From Bilabrum cf. latius (lineage: Eukaryota; Bigyra: Bicosoecida; Bigyra; Bicosoecida), in NCBI GenBank assembly GCA_965178125.1, contig OZ237742.1, positions 248,001 through 312,000 on the forward strand: DNA of 64,000 nucleotides, in the 5' to 3' direction. Shown here piece after piece: positions 22,606-34,476 of the stretch. Within the stretch, counting starts at the first letter, position 1. The number at the start of each line of letters is the position of its first letter. Below the pieces are notes generated by a model, which had not been told where the DNA came from, did no database searches, and was given only the letters and a program-made list of their open reading frames with translations. A program made the translations under genes and the position numbers.

Positions 22606-25395
22606 ATGCCAGAAATACGCGTGTGCTCTGCCTTGGTCTCCGGCACTCGTCACCGCAGGGGGAAATCAACCGCCGCAAACGACGCAATACATTTAATGGA
22701 AGGTGTAGTTTCAATATCATCAGAGTCTGATTCTGATGACATGGAGACTAGCCACCGCAAGCGCCGCCTGAATAAGAAGGGCAGACAGACCAGGCGAGAA
22801 CCCAGAGTGAGCGAGGATAGTTTTATTGCAAGCGAAGATGAGGAGAGCGACAGTGACGATTCGGCGACCAATGAAGCCATGCGAATGCTGGGTTTGGACA
22901 CTTCGGTAGGCTCGCAAGATCGTCCCACCGTGGATGATGGAATGGAAGAAGCTCTTGGCCTGCTCACCGACGAGGTTGAGAACTAGACTGCCGGTGCCCT
23001 CGGGAGATCCGGAGAAATGAGCATTCGAAGTCCTGCACGGCGCCAGCCGGTGCCTTCCGGTACCTCTGAGCGGGTGCTGTCATCTTAGCCAGCGACCTCA
23101 TAGCAGCGCGTGCTTTCTACAAACCCTGTGACGGATCCGGCAGGAGTTCTCCCTTCTGGCCTACCAAGAAGCACGAGGCTGTTTGGACCGATGGGCATCA
23201 GCCCCTCTCCTTTCTACGCTGCGATTCTGCGCCTGCCCCCAGAGTCTTTGGTGGATCGAGCCGCGTGGGGAAGGCTGGGCGGATCGCTGGCGTCGCACGA
23301 CCGAGCACTTGCTTCTGGGCGAGCACTGGGCTGGCCGGTCGCCTGGGCCCTCGGGGACGCGGACTGCATCTCCACAGACCTAGTGAAATCCTACCACGGC
23401 TAGCGCGACACACCCATGCACGCCCCCGTGCTAGCCGATTGGGCCGCTTACAGGGGCACTGCGGAGAGCCTGCTGGTAGAGGAGACGAGGGCGGAGCTGC
23501 AGCAGTGGGCGGAGGAGGCGGGGCTCAGGGGGCCGCCCCAGCAGGGGGCGGCGTCGCAAGGGGGGCTGCGGGAAGTTGCTCTGCCCTGTAGTCCGTGCAT
23601 TGCATTGCGGTGCGACCGCATGGTGGAGGACCTGGGGGCAACTGGGAGCACGGGGGGGGGAACTCGACACTCGGCTGCCGGTGCGAGTGTGGGAGCTCGG
23701 TCCGCCCCCCATTCGATTCCCGTAGCCAGTTCGGGGCCTGTCCTTATTGAGATGTGCACGCTTGAGCTGCAGGTCCCCATTGGGTCTGGCCAGGCTCCAT
23801 CGAGGTCTCGAGCGGGCGCGCCGAGCGGTGGCAGTGGAAGGGGAAGGGGAAGGAGCGGCGCAGGTGGTGCAGGCGGGTCTCGCTGGTAGGATTCCTTCTC
23901 TTAGGGCACTGCGGTGCTGGTGGGCCGCGCGGTGCAAGAGGCTGCGGGGGGCGGCGTGGGCGGGGGCGGGCAGGCACCGGCACAGGTGGCTCTGTCTTCG
24001 GTGGGCTCCTGCATCGGAGTGGTGGTCTCTTCCAGGGAACAACGCAACCGAGGTGGGGGCCGAGGTCGGGGCAGAGGCAGGGGCCGCGATCGCGGCCGGA
24101 TTAGTGGGATGGGACAGGGACAGGGACAGGGACAGGGATGGGGCTCCGAAGACTGCTGGGTAGTGACCGTGCTGGTGCGGAAGGTCGTGGAGTCGCCGTT
24201 CGTTGCGGCGTTGGCGGGCGTGCTTGCACACGGCAGGAGTCACGTGGCCGGGGGTGGGGCGCAGCTGGGCCGGCAGACCAAGCTCGGCATCGCAGTGCTG
24301 GGCAGCGTCACAACCGCCGCCCGGCAGTGGGCTGCACTCCAGCTGCTGCCACGCGTTGCCTTCTCGGGAACGCTGCTAGACGGGGCTAGGCAGATGATGC
24401 GAGCGAATGGCAACTGGGGATTCTGCCCTGAGGCACCCGCAGCCCATGGCAAGGGCACGAGTGCAATGATACCGTCCGGGCTGGAGGGCCGTGACGTTCT
24501 CGCAGCCACCCGGCTGCAGGCACCCCACCGCAAGGCACTCGAGTCGTCGCTCAACTCGGAGCAGCTGCTGGCAGTGGCTGCTGCCATCCGGCCCACGGAG
24601 AGCGCGTTGGACGGGGCGCGCATGAACGTATGCATGGGCCCTCCGGGCACCGGCAAGACAGCCACCATCGTGGCCATGGTCGGGGCTTTCCTCGCGGGCG
24701 CGGCTGGTATCGTGCCCGGCCGAGCCCTGGCGCGACGCACGAGCACCAAGATGATTGGAGCACCAGCGGCGCGATACTAGAGCTCGTCCACCGCGCATGT
24801 GCCACAGAGGACGCACGTGGCTTCAAGAGGAACAAGCGGCGCCAGCAGTGGACCGACCGTCGGCGGCCGCCTCTCCATCGGAAAGCGGTCCAGGGCGGAA
24901 TCAGACGAGGGAGTCGAGGGAATCGACGCGGATGGGGGCACCGATCTCGAGATCGCGAGAGCCAGCAAGAGGATTCGGGTGGGAGATGCCTAGGCGGGGT
25001 AGGCACGGGCCATCGGAACAGGCAGGGCTGCAAGCGCCGTGCTGCCGCACGAGCCGGCGTCCGCAGTGGCGGGGGTGGCTATTGACCCGCAGCAACAAGG
25101 AGAGGATCGCCCGAGTTCTGCACCCGCAGACTCGCCCAGGCGTCGCATCGCTCGGCTGGGAGCCATCGTTGAGCTGGACGATTCGGACGAGGGTATTGCA
25201 GTGGAGCAGCAGCGGGACGCTGATGGTAGCGATGCATGTGACGGGACTCGTGGTTCTGGCGGTGATGGCGATGATGATGATAGCGAGAATGGTGATGGCG
25301 ATGAGGTTGTACTGCTGGACGCATCGCAAGGAAGCGCCGCGCCAGAGTGGCTCCAGCGGGCCGTAGGAGATCTCGTCATCGACCTTGACTCGGAT

Positions 25396-25448
<53 letters not shown>

Positions 25449-28400
25449 TCATTCGCAGGGGAGCTAGCCACAGCAGGACGATGACGTGGTGGAGGTTGCC
25501 AGCGGCATTGCCACAGGTAGTGATGGTTCGGCTGCGCTGGCAGCCAGCAAGGAACCGGTCGCACGCTCGAAGCCAGCCCGCGCCGAAGGGAAGAAGAGTG
25601 AGCTGCCCCAGGCACATGAGACTTCTGCCAAACAGACAGCGTCACCGGCTGAGGCAACCGGTGGGCAGTCTGCAGTCCCGCGGAAGCGCTTGAGTGCGCC
25701 CCCAGCCAGCACCGGCGCTGCCAAGACCCAGGCAGTGCCTTCCGGCATCGGGGCCGTGAGATCGAGGCCGCCACCCCCTTCCGGAATCGGGGCGGTTCGG
25801 CCTGCCACGGGAGCCGTGTTTCGTGCCCCCGCTGCTTCCGGCACCAACAGGAGCCAAGGAAGTGTGGCTCGAGCAGCAGCTGCTACGAAGTCTGCTCTGC
25901 TGCAGCGGCACGGGTTCCGACCTACCGAGCCAAAAGGCGCGATCGTTGGTGTAAACCGACCCGATGGGTCGATCAGCGCCGCTCGGGCGGTGCAGATGAA
26001 GCAGATCCCGATCGGGATGGGCCTTGCAGCCGCCTCTGTGCTGACTCGTCCGTAGATGGGAAGAGGAGGGGCAGGGACAGCTGGTAGCACCGGTGGTATC
26101 ATTAGCAGCCGTTCTGCATCTGGTGCGGATGCTACAAGGTTCTCCTCTCTAGGCCCGTGGAGCAAGAACCATGCCAGCGTGAATGGCAGTGCGGCACTCA
26201 GCAGGCTCGGTGCGAGGGCGTTCGAGGCGGGCGCTGCAGGCGCGCCCATCCGGGTCACTGACGTGGCGATGCAGCACAGGATGCAGCGCATGCAGGCGCA
26301 GGCTCGGGCGGGCATCGTGACGTCGGCAACGAGCCGGCAGCCAGCGAAGCGCACCTCGGCACCATGGGCACCTGGGCAGGTGCGTGGCGCTGGCGCTGGC
26401 ACGAGCCAAACAAAGGGCAGGGTGCAGCACTCTACGAGGGTGGCAGGGTCACACTCGGCCGCAGCTGTCGCGCGCTTGATACAGCCGGACTCTGCTACAG
26501 CTGCAGCATCCAGCAATGCAACCGCCCCGTCTAGCCACAGCGGTACTCCGTCCGCGAGACCGAGCCGACTCGCGAGGCCCAGCGCAGCGCGGCAGTCGAG
26601 CGCCGGGGCGGCGAGGGCGGTCCTGCGGGGCCGCGTGCTGATCTGCGCGCCCTCGAACGCGGCGGTGGACGAGATCGTGGAGCGGTTAGTGGGGTATAGC
26701 AGGCAGGGGGCAGACGGACAGGGTCTGCGGGACCGGCGCAAGCACGGAGGTGGTGGTGGTGTGCTCGGGTCAGACGGTAGGCACCACCGCCCGATCGTGG
26801 TGCGACTGGGGGCCCCCTCCGCCGTGAAGCCGTCGGTGCTGCCGTACACCCTCGATGCCCTCGCCTCGGAATCCAACGCTCAATCGTCGTCGGACAGGGC
26901 GGGGCGCGGCGATGCCGAGCTGGACCGGCTCAGGGGCAGGGTGCGGCAGCTCCGCGCGCAGCTCAACGAGATCGACAGGCAGATGCAGCAGGCCGCCAGC
27001 GATGAGAAGATGCAGCGAGCGGTGCTGCGAGCGCAGGCCATGGGTCGCGGAGCGCAGTCGAAAGGCAGCCGCGGGGGCACGATCAACACCGGCGGTGCCG
27101 CTGCGTCGGCAAGGCTCAGGCAGCGGCGGGCTGCAGCCGGCAGAGAACTGTCCACAGTGCTGCAGGAGCTGTCCAAGGATGGGGCTGCGACATCCCATGC
27201 ACTGCGGCAGGCTCGGCTCCAGGTGCTCGCGTCAGCTCACGTGGTTGCAACCACCCTGACGGGGGCCTCCGCTGCTGACGGCAGGGAGGTCATCGCTGCG
27301 AGCGGTTCCAGAGGCAGGGTGATCCTGCCGCCCTACGACGCCGTGATCATCGATGAAGCGGGGCAGAGCGGGGAGCTGGGTGCGCTCATACCCATCGTGA
27401 CTGCGTGCATGGCCAGCGGGGGGGGCCGCAGGACGCCCCCCGCAGTTGTTCTCGTGGGCGACCCCAGGCAGCTCCCCGCCACGGTGCTCTCCAGGCGCGC
27501 AGAGCGGGCGGGCTTCGGGTCAAGCCTGCTGGAGCGGGTGGTGCGGAGGGTGCAGATGGAGCGACGGCGGGCGGCGGACTCCACCGAGCTGCGCGGCCCC
27601 GCTGACCGCCCCGCCAGCTCCAGCTCCAGCTCTGCCTCTAGCTCTGGCGCTGGTGCCGGATCGGGCACCACGGGGAGCAAAGAAGACCACGGCCTAGATC
27701 ACGGGTAGTTCGGCCTTGAGTCGGGGCAGTGGAGCTGCGGGCACTTCGCGATGCTCAGAGAACAGCACCGCATGCTGCCTGCCATCCGACTGTTCCCTTC
27801 GAAGCATTTCTACGCTGGGCTGCTGAGGGACGCGGGGACCGTGCGGGCGAGGGAGGAGGAGAGGGAGTCGATGATGGGGAACAAGGCCGCCATCTCCGGG
27901 GTAGCAGGGGTGGACTCGCCCTGGGAGTCGGGCCTGCCCCCGCCCGCGGGCTGGCTGGCCGACCTGCTGCGCGGGGCCGTGCCTCCCATGGTGGTGCTCG
28001 GGCACGAGGCACTGGCGGTGGCACTCCGGACTGGGGACACCCCCCCGGCGCAGTCAGCAGCAGCCGGTGGCACATCCGCCCGGCCTGCTGGTCTCCAGCA
28101 CCAGCACCCTAAGCAGTCTCCCGCGGAACAGGTGCGCGGCGCCGTGTCCGTGGCGCTCCGGCTGCAGACCGGCAGCGCCCTCGAGAATCCCGTGGAGGCG
28201 GGCTTCGTGGCGCTGTGCGCGGCCTCCTGGCTCGGACACGAGGAGAAACAGCTGCGGGCCAGGGACCCCCGGCTGTGGGAGGAGTGGCGGCGGTGGTGCG
28301 GAGCGGGATCAGGAGCGGGAGCGGGAGCAGGTGCTCCGGCAGACAGGTCGCAGGACGAGGGCGGACCTCCTTCCTGGATGCGGCGGAGGGTGGGCGTCAT

Positions 28401-28773
28401 CTCACCGTACCGGAAACAGGTTTCGCTCATCCGGCGTGTCCTGGGTGAGGTCGTGGGGCGGAGGAGGAGCCTGTGCGTGGATGTGAGCACGGTGGATGGG
28501 TTCCAGGGGCAGGAGAGGGACCGGGTGCTCATCTCGTGCGTGCGGCAGGCGGGTTCGCCCGACGGAGGCAGGAGTTCCTCTTCCTCGTTGTCGCCGTCGT
28601 CCTGGCGGAAGGACGGCATCGGGTTCGTCAAGGATCCGCGACGCATGTGCGTTGCGCTGACACGAGCGAGAGATCAGGTCGTGGTGGTCGGCGCGATGGA
28701 TCACTTGGCCAGGCACTCCAAGGACTGGGAGGCTTTCCGGGCCGATGCAACAAGTAGGGGGGTGCTTATATGA
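22606..28773 (+). CDS. senataxin/Sen1/Upf1-type SF1 RNA-DNA helicase
   Basis: Superfamily 1B helicase of the Sen1/senataxin class, expected to unwind RNA-DNA hybrids in the nucleus. One frame of 2,056 codons has 12 TAGs and no TAA or TGA before the terminal TGA. Motifs: Q-like LNSEQLLAVAAA; Walker A GPPGTGKTAT (residue ~678); motif Ia VLICAPSNAAVDEIVERL (~1345); motif II AVIIDEAGQSGE (~1580); motif III VLVGDPRQLPATVLS (~1617); QHRMLPAIRLFPSKHFY (~1720); motif IV RVGVISPYRKQV; motif V VSTVDGFQGQERD (~1958); motif VI RRMCVALTRARDQVVVVG (~2011). The N-terminus is acidic and basic. About 660 low-complexity residues separate motifs I and Ia, far more than is usual. The first in-frame ATG is used; a later start at 22696 is possible. 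Confidence 0.85.
25393..25449 (+). repeat. GACGAG hexanucleotide repeat (Asp-Glu tract)
   Basis: About nine GACGAG units encode an alternating Asp-Glu tract within the large insert of the senataxin-like helicase. Confidence 0.9.
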
Positions 28774-28846
28774 TAGCGAGACTTACAATGTCCAAACGTG
28801 GGGCATTGGTGTCGCCTTGACGTCGCCAACGAGCAGATGCTCTCAA

Positions 28847-29362
28847 TCAAAGACAACCATTCTCCTTCAACCAATTCTTCACGAACTTCGCGTATTCATC
28901 GGGCTCCTTGTTCATCATATCATAATAGACCCGCTGCCCAGCCATGTGCGCCGTATTCGGATTCTTCAGGAGCATTTGAACACCCAGCAGTATTTCTTTG
29001 ATGCTAATGGTGGGGCTCCAGCCCTCCCCCGCAAGCTTAGTATCTTCTTGCAACAAGCTCAAACAGACTCGTCCCGACGGGAAAACGTTGCAATGCGGCA
29101 GTACAGGGTCAAACTTGACTGTTGGCGGCTTCTGAGGATAGTCACTGCCGAAATGCATCGTCAGCCTGAGCTTAGCGTCCTCGAAATGGGTCCCACTTGG
29201 ACCAGGAATCATGCATACCCAATGAAACATGTCCGTAGAGCCATCAGGCTTCTTGTTGGGCTTGGCTGACATCCCAAATGGGTGGTCTTTCCGGAATCGC
29301 TTGCGTTCGGCTGCCAGGCGCTCCCGGATCGCCGCGACCGATGCACCACCCGAAGCTGCCAT
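28847..29362 (-). CDS. UBC9: SUMO-conjugating enzyme E2 (UBC9 type)
   Basis: E2 that carries SUMO from the E1 to target proteins; 171 residues against 158 for human UBC9. The N-terminal SUMO/E1-binding helix (RERLAAERKRFRKDHPFG) and the DGS...FHW strand are UBC9-like rather than ubiquitin-E2-like. The active-site Cys is C100 in FPSGRVCLSLL. The HPN motif reads HCN, keeping the key Asn. A short insert (TKLAGEG) follows the active site where UBC9 has DWR, and the C-terminus KFVKNWLKENGCL is longer. There is no TAG and it ends in TGA. The 3' end converges on the helicase gene, 73 bp away. Confidence 0.92.
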   Translation of the reverse strand: MAASGGASVAAIRERLAAERKRFRKDHPFGMSAKPNKKPDGSTDMFHWVCMIPGPSGTHFEDAKLRLTMHFGSDYPQKPPTVKFDPVLPHCNVFPSGRVCLSLLQEDTKLAGEGWSPTISIKEILLGVQMLLKNPNTAHMAGQRVYYDMMNKEPDEYAKFVKNWLKENGCL

Positions 29363-29542
29363 TCGTGATTAATCTCCCCCACAGTAATTACAAGACAAGC
29401 ACCCAGAGGGGCAAGGTAGGTGACGTTTGGGACCATTTGCGACCACCGGCACCGTGACGAGCGAGCACAGGGCGAGGTTGCGACCGCGGACTAGCCGTTC
29501 TGGAAAACCTGGCTGGCAATCACAAGGTACGAAGGCATTAAG

Positions 29543-31336
29543 ATGCCGCTCGCTCTCCTAGGCAAACAAATGAAAGGTGCCTCGCGAAGGCGGGGTGCCA
29601 AGAAGCGAAAGGATGGAGACGGCGCCGATGCTGCTCTCCTCGCGAAAATTGAAGCAGCGCAGCGGGCAGACTACTTGCGGAGGCTAGCCGAGGCGACCAA
29701 GAAGCAGCTGAAGGACAAAATGTAGAGAGAAAAGGCGCTAACTGCGCTGAATCGCTCCAAGGTTGAGGCTGCTTGGCTCCGCATCATGCGGCTTGCTCGG
29801 GTGGACGAGCTTCGAAGAGAGGTTGAGATCCTCGCGCAGCAGCACGAGAGGAGCGTAGACAGGAAAGACGCCATGTTACAAATGCTAGATTTAGACTTAG
29901 ATAAAGCGGACGAGCAGCTGCAAGTCGCGGTACGCTAGCATTTACGAGGCATAGACAAGCTCATCGCCATTCAGGACGAGAGATTGTCAGATCTGGAACG
30001 ACGCTTCGAGACAGACTTGGGCTCGACGCAGGACGAATTTAGAATGGAGAAAGAGGAACTTATTAAAGCTCACAAGGAAGAGGCCTACGCGCTGAAGTCC
30101 ATCCTCGCTCGTCTGGAGGAGGAGCAGGAAGCAGCCCGGGTGGGCGCCCGGCAGGCGCACGAGCAAGCCAGGGAGGTGTGCCGCACGGCGACGGTGGAGC
30201 GGATCGAAGACCTGTCTCGGCAGGCGGAAGACCGCATCTAGGCACTCGAGGGGCAGTTCCAGGCCGCGCACATGGCCTACTTGAAGCACACAGACACGTC
30301 CTCAGAGAGGTTCAAGGAGCTCTCCGCGAGGGACTCCAGGACGCAGCAGGAGCTCTCCAGGGGGACGGAGCGGATCAAGAGGCTGGAGGCGGAGCTTCTG
30401 CGCCTGCGCGCCAAGATGGCCGCCAACGCCCGTGACTTCAGCGCGCGCAACGCCCAGCTGACCCAGGAGAGGGACGGCATGGCCAAGCACGTGGTCTCGC
30501 TCAAGGGCAGGGTGCAGCGCTCCAGGCAGCGGGCCGCCAGCAAGATGCAGACCCTCAGCCTCGCGGCCAAGGACACCAAGGCAGATCTAGCGGACCGCAC
30601 TGCACTCGCAGAGCGGGTGCTCAAGCTGGCCGAGAGGTGCCGCGGGCTTGAAACCCAGAAGGAGAAGATATCTCCCTTCGACACGGGCAGCAGCGCGGGG
30701 GAGGCCAGCAGCGCCGTGGTGGCAAGGGCCATGGAGGCGGCCCGCAAGGAGGCTGTGGACGAGGAGGACGAGGACGCTGCCATTGGGCTGAGGAGGAGGG
30801 TGGACGGACGGCCGGTCACCACGGGGACTAGGACGGGCGGGGCACGCGCTATCACTGCTGGCGGCACCACGGCTGCGAGAGGCGGGGCTGGGGCGGCGTC
30901 GGGTGGGGCGGGAGAGGGCAAGGAGGACGGCGCAGGGGCTCCTGGTATGGCGGGAGACCAGGGGATCGCGGGGCTGCAGACACACATGGCCGAGGCAGTG
31001 CTTGGAGGGGAGGTGCAGGCCCTGAGGAACTTTCAGAAGCGGTACAACCGCACCCTGGCGCAGAAGCTAGCCCTGGAGAACGAGCGGGCCCACTTGATGC
31101 AGGAGAACGAGCAGCTGCAGGAGATTGCAGCCCAGTACCTCGAGGGCATGTCCCTGACAGAGAGGACGCTGGAGGAGGACAACCCCCTGCTGGTGGTCAA
31201 CGGCAGGGCGGGCGTGGACCCCCGGGTGATGGACGACGAGAGGAGGAAGCGGGGCCCGCCGGGCGGTGCCATCGACGGGTCGCTGAGAGCGAGGAACGTG
31301 CAGGTGCAGTCCATGGGCCGAGGAGCACTTGCCTGA
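29543..31336 (+). CDS. DRC2: dynein regulatory complex subunit 2 (CCDC65)
   Basis: Coiled-coil subunit of the nexin-dynein regulatory complex of motile cilia; 597 residues. It aligns along its length with DRC2: AALNRSKVEAAWLRIMRLA-type segment, VDELRREVEILAQQHERSV, DRKDAMLQMLDLDLDKADEQ, HLRGIDKLIAIQDERL, VLKLAERCRGLETQKEKI, FQKRYNRTLAQKLALE and QYLEGMSLTERTL...NPLLVVNGR. Low-complexity Gly/Ala sequence is inserted around residues 415-475. TAGs lie at 29723, 29936 and 30239. The last falls in a coiled-coil position that is Glu in relatives, consistent with a polar residue. It ends in TGA. It is divergent with UBC9 (180 bp). Confidence 0.92.
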
Positions 31337-31439
31337 GGAGTGCACACACGGCGCTCGCATGTCTTGTCGATGGTGGAAGACACGATTAGCATTTGTTGCA
31401 TCGCACCGATCTGATTCACGCGCTCCAATTCGTAGCAAC

Positions 31440-33486
31440 TCACCAATCCTTGGGCACGGGCGGCAGCTCCGCCAGTGGCTCCAGCCCGCTTCCCTCCCCG
31501 CAGTCCTCCAGCCTAACACCCCCCGTGGGTGCCACTGCGCCGGGTGCGCATGTACCACCGGCGCTCAGCAGCAGCGGGCATACCGTCCCGGACCCGGCTT
31601 CCTCTCCATCTACCTCGTCTCCCTCGTCACCCACAGCCGCACTCGCCGCCACGGGTCCCGCCCTGCTGGCATCCACGGCTCCAGCGCCCCAGCCGAGCCA
31701 CAGCTCCTCCACAGTGGCGCGTGGTTTGGAACCGGACCCTGCCCCTGCACCAACACCGGTCTCGCCCTTGCCCTAGCTACGGGACGCTGCTGCCAGCAAG
31801 CCAGACGTGTCAACGAACAGGGCGAACACGGCGTCGTAGCCACCCGCACCGGGGACCCCGGCCGCCAGCACGCCGGGCAGCGCCGCAGTCGCGTCCAGCA
31901 GCGGGCGCTGGGAGGCTGGCTCGATGGGCACGTCCGCTCCTTCACCCATCGCTCGCAGCAGGCCCCTAGCCTGCCTAAACGCATCAGCAATCCTCTGCAC
32001 GCACCCGAGCACCCTGTTTCGCAGCGAAGGTTCCCTAGGTTCCTCGGCGGAACTCGATGCAGGTGATGCATCCGTGGTGCTGGAGCCCGCAGAGGCTGGC
32101 TTTGCCTCAGCACCGCCGCCGTCGCCGTCAAACCGGAGGGCCTGGGCTGCCTGCATGCCCTCCAGGTACTCAGCTGGTACAGAGAGAAATTTTCCTTCTC
32201 CTTCTCCTTCTCCTTCCGCGAAAGTAGGCGCGGATGTAGAACTGCCGGCTGAGGCCAGCCCGCTCAGCTGGGCAAGGGCGGCTCCAATTTCCTTGTTGGC
32301 AGACTACAGCCCTGCCCAGATCCTCTCCGCCTCTTTGCCCCCCTCCCCTCTCCAGACCAGCACCTTCCTCACCATGGAGGGCGTCTCGCTGCCCCCGTGC
32401 ACGTCCCCCATCGCAAGGTCCAGGCCAGGGGGCAGCTGCAGGGGCGCGATCCCGAAGCCCCAATCGGAGGTGAAGGCAGCCACGAGGGCATCAGTAGGCG
32501 GCGCTCTATCTGCGGCATCGGCATCAGCGCCAGCGCCAGCACCAGCATCTGTTTTCGCACCAGCGCCAGCCGCTGCCACCTCCACCTCCTCCTCCTATTG
32601 GCCCAGCTGCTCCTGCAGCAGCGCCATGTGTTTCTCTAGCACGCTGCGAGGGGCCCTCACGAACTGCGTGGACCCGAACACGGCGGAGCAGACGTCAAAC
32701 CCGCTGCCCACCTTCCCCTGGGCCAGGTTGTGCGCCGCCTGGGCGGTGTTGTGCAGCAGCCGACGGGCGACCTCGCCGGCGAGGTGCCCGCGCGCCTTGG
32801 GAACATCGCTAGCACCAAGGTCAATCGCTCCGGTGTACTGCAGGATGGCGCCCACGAGCGATGTGACGAGAGCGGCCGAGCTGCCCATGCCCGTCTTTGC
32901 GACCACGGGCCTGCCGTCGGTACCAGCTGGGCACGGCATGAAGCGTGGCACCGCCTCGAGAGCAGCGCGTGTCACGCGCTCATTGCGAGCCTTGATGTGA
33001 GAAAGCTGCGAGTAGAAATCATTGCTCGCTCTTAGGCTGATTGCCATGCCACGATGCAGCTACGCCTTCGCCTCCTCGCCGGCGACAGCTTCAGCAATTG
33101 CTGCAGCGCTATCAAAGGCCCACTTGATGAATGACGGGGGATTCTTCCCCGTAGAAATCCCCTTGACTAGCTGTGTCGCTCCATTTTTGCCATCAACTGC
33201 CTTAAAAAGTGTTGCACTGTGGAACTACGGGCTCACGACCATGACTTGGCCCTAGCAGTCACTACCCGTGAGCGCACTAGCAGTACTGTAGAATCGCGAA
33301 GATGACGATACAGTCAGTCCTGCGTTGGGCTACTCGAGGACCAAATAGCCGCCTGCGACTAGTACCTTTCCTGGGGAAGATACGCAATACCTGCGATTTG
33401 AGACTTAGCGGTCATGATACCCTAACAAGATGATGCTGACCAGTGCTTGGGTATATGTTTACAAGCTAACCAGCTTACGATTGCAT
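31440..33486 (-). CDS. PMK: phosphomevalonate kinase (GHMP family)
   Basis: Phosphorylates mevalonate-5-phosphate in the mevalonate route to isoprenoids; 652 residues. Exons are 33486-33479 (8 nt, MQ plus part of Ser) and 33390-31440. The intron GTAAGC...ATCGCAG is inferred because the frame upstream of SSPGKVLVAGGYLVLE has no ATG. Motifs include KTGMGSSAALVTSLV (GHMP motif 2, near residue 165), AHNLAQGKVGSGFDV, LDLAMGDVHGGSETPSMVRKVL and GAGGYDAVFAL. Of seven TAGs, 33225 lies in VVSP-TAG-FHS, where homologues have SPQ, and 33330 in YLVLE-TAG-PNAGL, where plants have a polar residue. It ends in TGA. The tiny first exon is the least certain part. Confidence 0.88.
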
Positions 33487-33634
33487 CTATGCCCTCAATG
33501 TTTCTAATTGTGGCGTTGCGCCGGCATATTCGGCGGATCATCACACCGGTTCGCGAGTTGCAGTTGCGTGTTCCGAACAAACGAACTGGTCATCGGTCAC
33601 AGTTCATAACCGAAAAACCCAGCAGCATCGCAAA

Positions 33635-34234
33635 ATGGCTGAAGTGGGAGGTAGTGCTTTGAAGCGTGTTCTAGTACCGATTGCCCATGGCTCCGAGGAG
33701 ATCGAAGCTGTTTCGATCATAGACACGCTTCGGAGAGCAGAAGTCGAAGTGGTTGTCGCAGCAGTTGGGAAAGACTTGAAGGTGAAGTGCTCCAGGGGGG
33801 TACACCTGGTAGCTGACTGTCTCCTGTCGGATCAGAAGGACGTCGCCGCTAGCTTCGATGCAATCGCCATTCCTGGTGGCATGCCAGGCGCACAGTCGAT
33901 CGCAGATGTGGATGGGATCAGCAAAATTCTGAATGAATTGAAGGAGAACCGCAAATGGATCTCCGCAATCTGCGCCGCCCCTGCGATCGTGCTCGCGAAG
34001 CACGGCATCCTCACCGAATCCACTCCGGCGACATGCTTCCCGGCGGACAAGCTGCGCAGCATGCTCCCCAACGCTTCGAAAGCCGCCGAGAGAGTGGTCG
34101 TTGACACCGATGCAAGACTGATCACGTCCCAGGGGCCGGGCACGGCGCTGGAATTTGCGGTTGAACTGGCAGCGCGACTGGTTGGCACCGATCGAGCCGC
34201 GGACGTGCGATCGAAGCTGCTAGTCAAAGAGTGA
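33635..34234 (+). CDS. PARK7: DJ-1/PARK7-family protein (glyoxalase/deglycase type)
   Basis: Small cytosolic DJ-1/PfpI-family protein linked to oxidative-stress protection; 199 residues, close to the 189 of human DJ-1. The Rossmann-like fold starts RVLVPIAHGSEEIEAVSIID, in which Glu24 matches the conserved acidic residue. The nucleophile is Cys113 in WISAICAAPAIVLA. Other landmarks are IAIPGGMPGAQ and ITSQGPGTALEFAVELAARL. No TAG is present and it ends in TGA. It is divergent from the phosphomevalonate kinase gene with 148 bp between starts. Confidence 0.95.
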   Translation: MAEVGGSALKRVLVPIAHGSEEIEAVSIIDTLRRAEVEVVVAAVGKDLKVKCSRGVHLVADCLLSDQKDVAASFDAIAIPGGMPGAQSIADVDGISKILNELKENRKWISAICAAPAIVLAKHGILTESTPATCFPADKLRSMLPNASKAAERVVVDTDARLITSQGPGTALEFAVELAARLVGTDRAADVRSKLLVKE

Positions 34235-34476
34235 CATCCATCCAATGTGTACGCGATAATATACTCGATGCGGTGATTCTATGACACCAAGCATGCACAT
34301 CACGCCAGGAGTTTCGACAGCCACCCAAAGCACAATGTGTACTGGCGGAATCTACACTGCGCCCCTTTGTGTCTACCCATTGCCCGTGCTGCTAGCTGCT
34401 TGCCTGCATCCTGGCTCGCCCGGCTCGCCCTTCCATGGCACACTGCCACTAGCCAGTTCTCTGCAGCCACCTCGCC

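Noticed and set aside
25464-26876. 470-codon minus-strand frame opposite the helicase insert
   Set aside because: Composition is that of an antisense shadow (Pro/Ala/Arg-rich, no motif). The plus frame is continuous with the helicase motifs on both sides.
32340-32600. Frame breaks in phosphomevalonate kinase as evidence of two genes
   Set aside because: Both breaks are TAG, and the kinase motifs LDLAMGDVHGGS and GAGGYDAVFAL lie in order in the same frame as the N-terminal GHMP motif.
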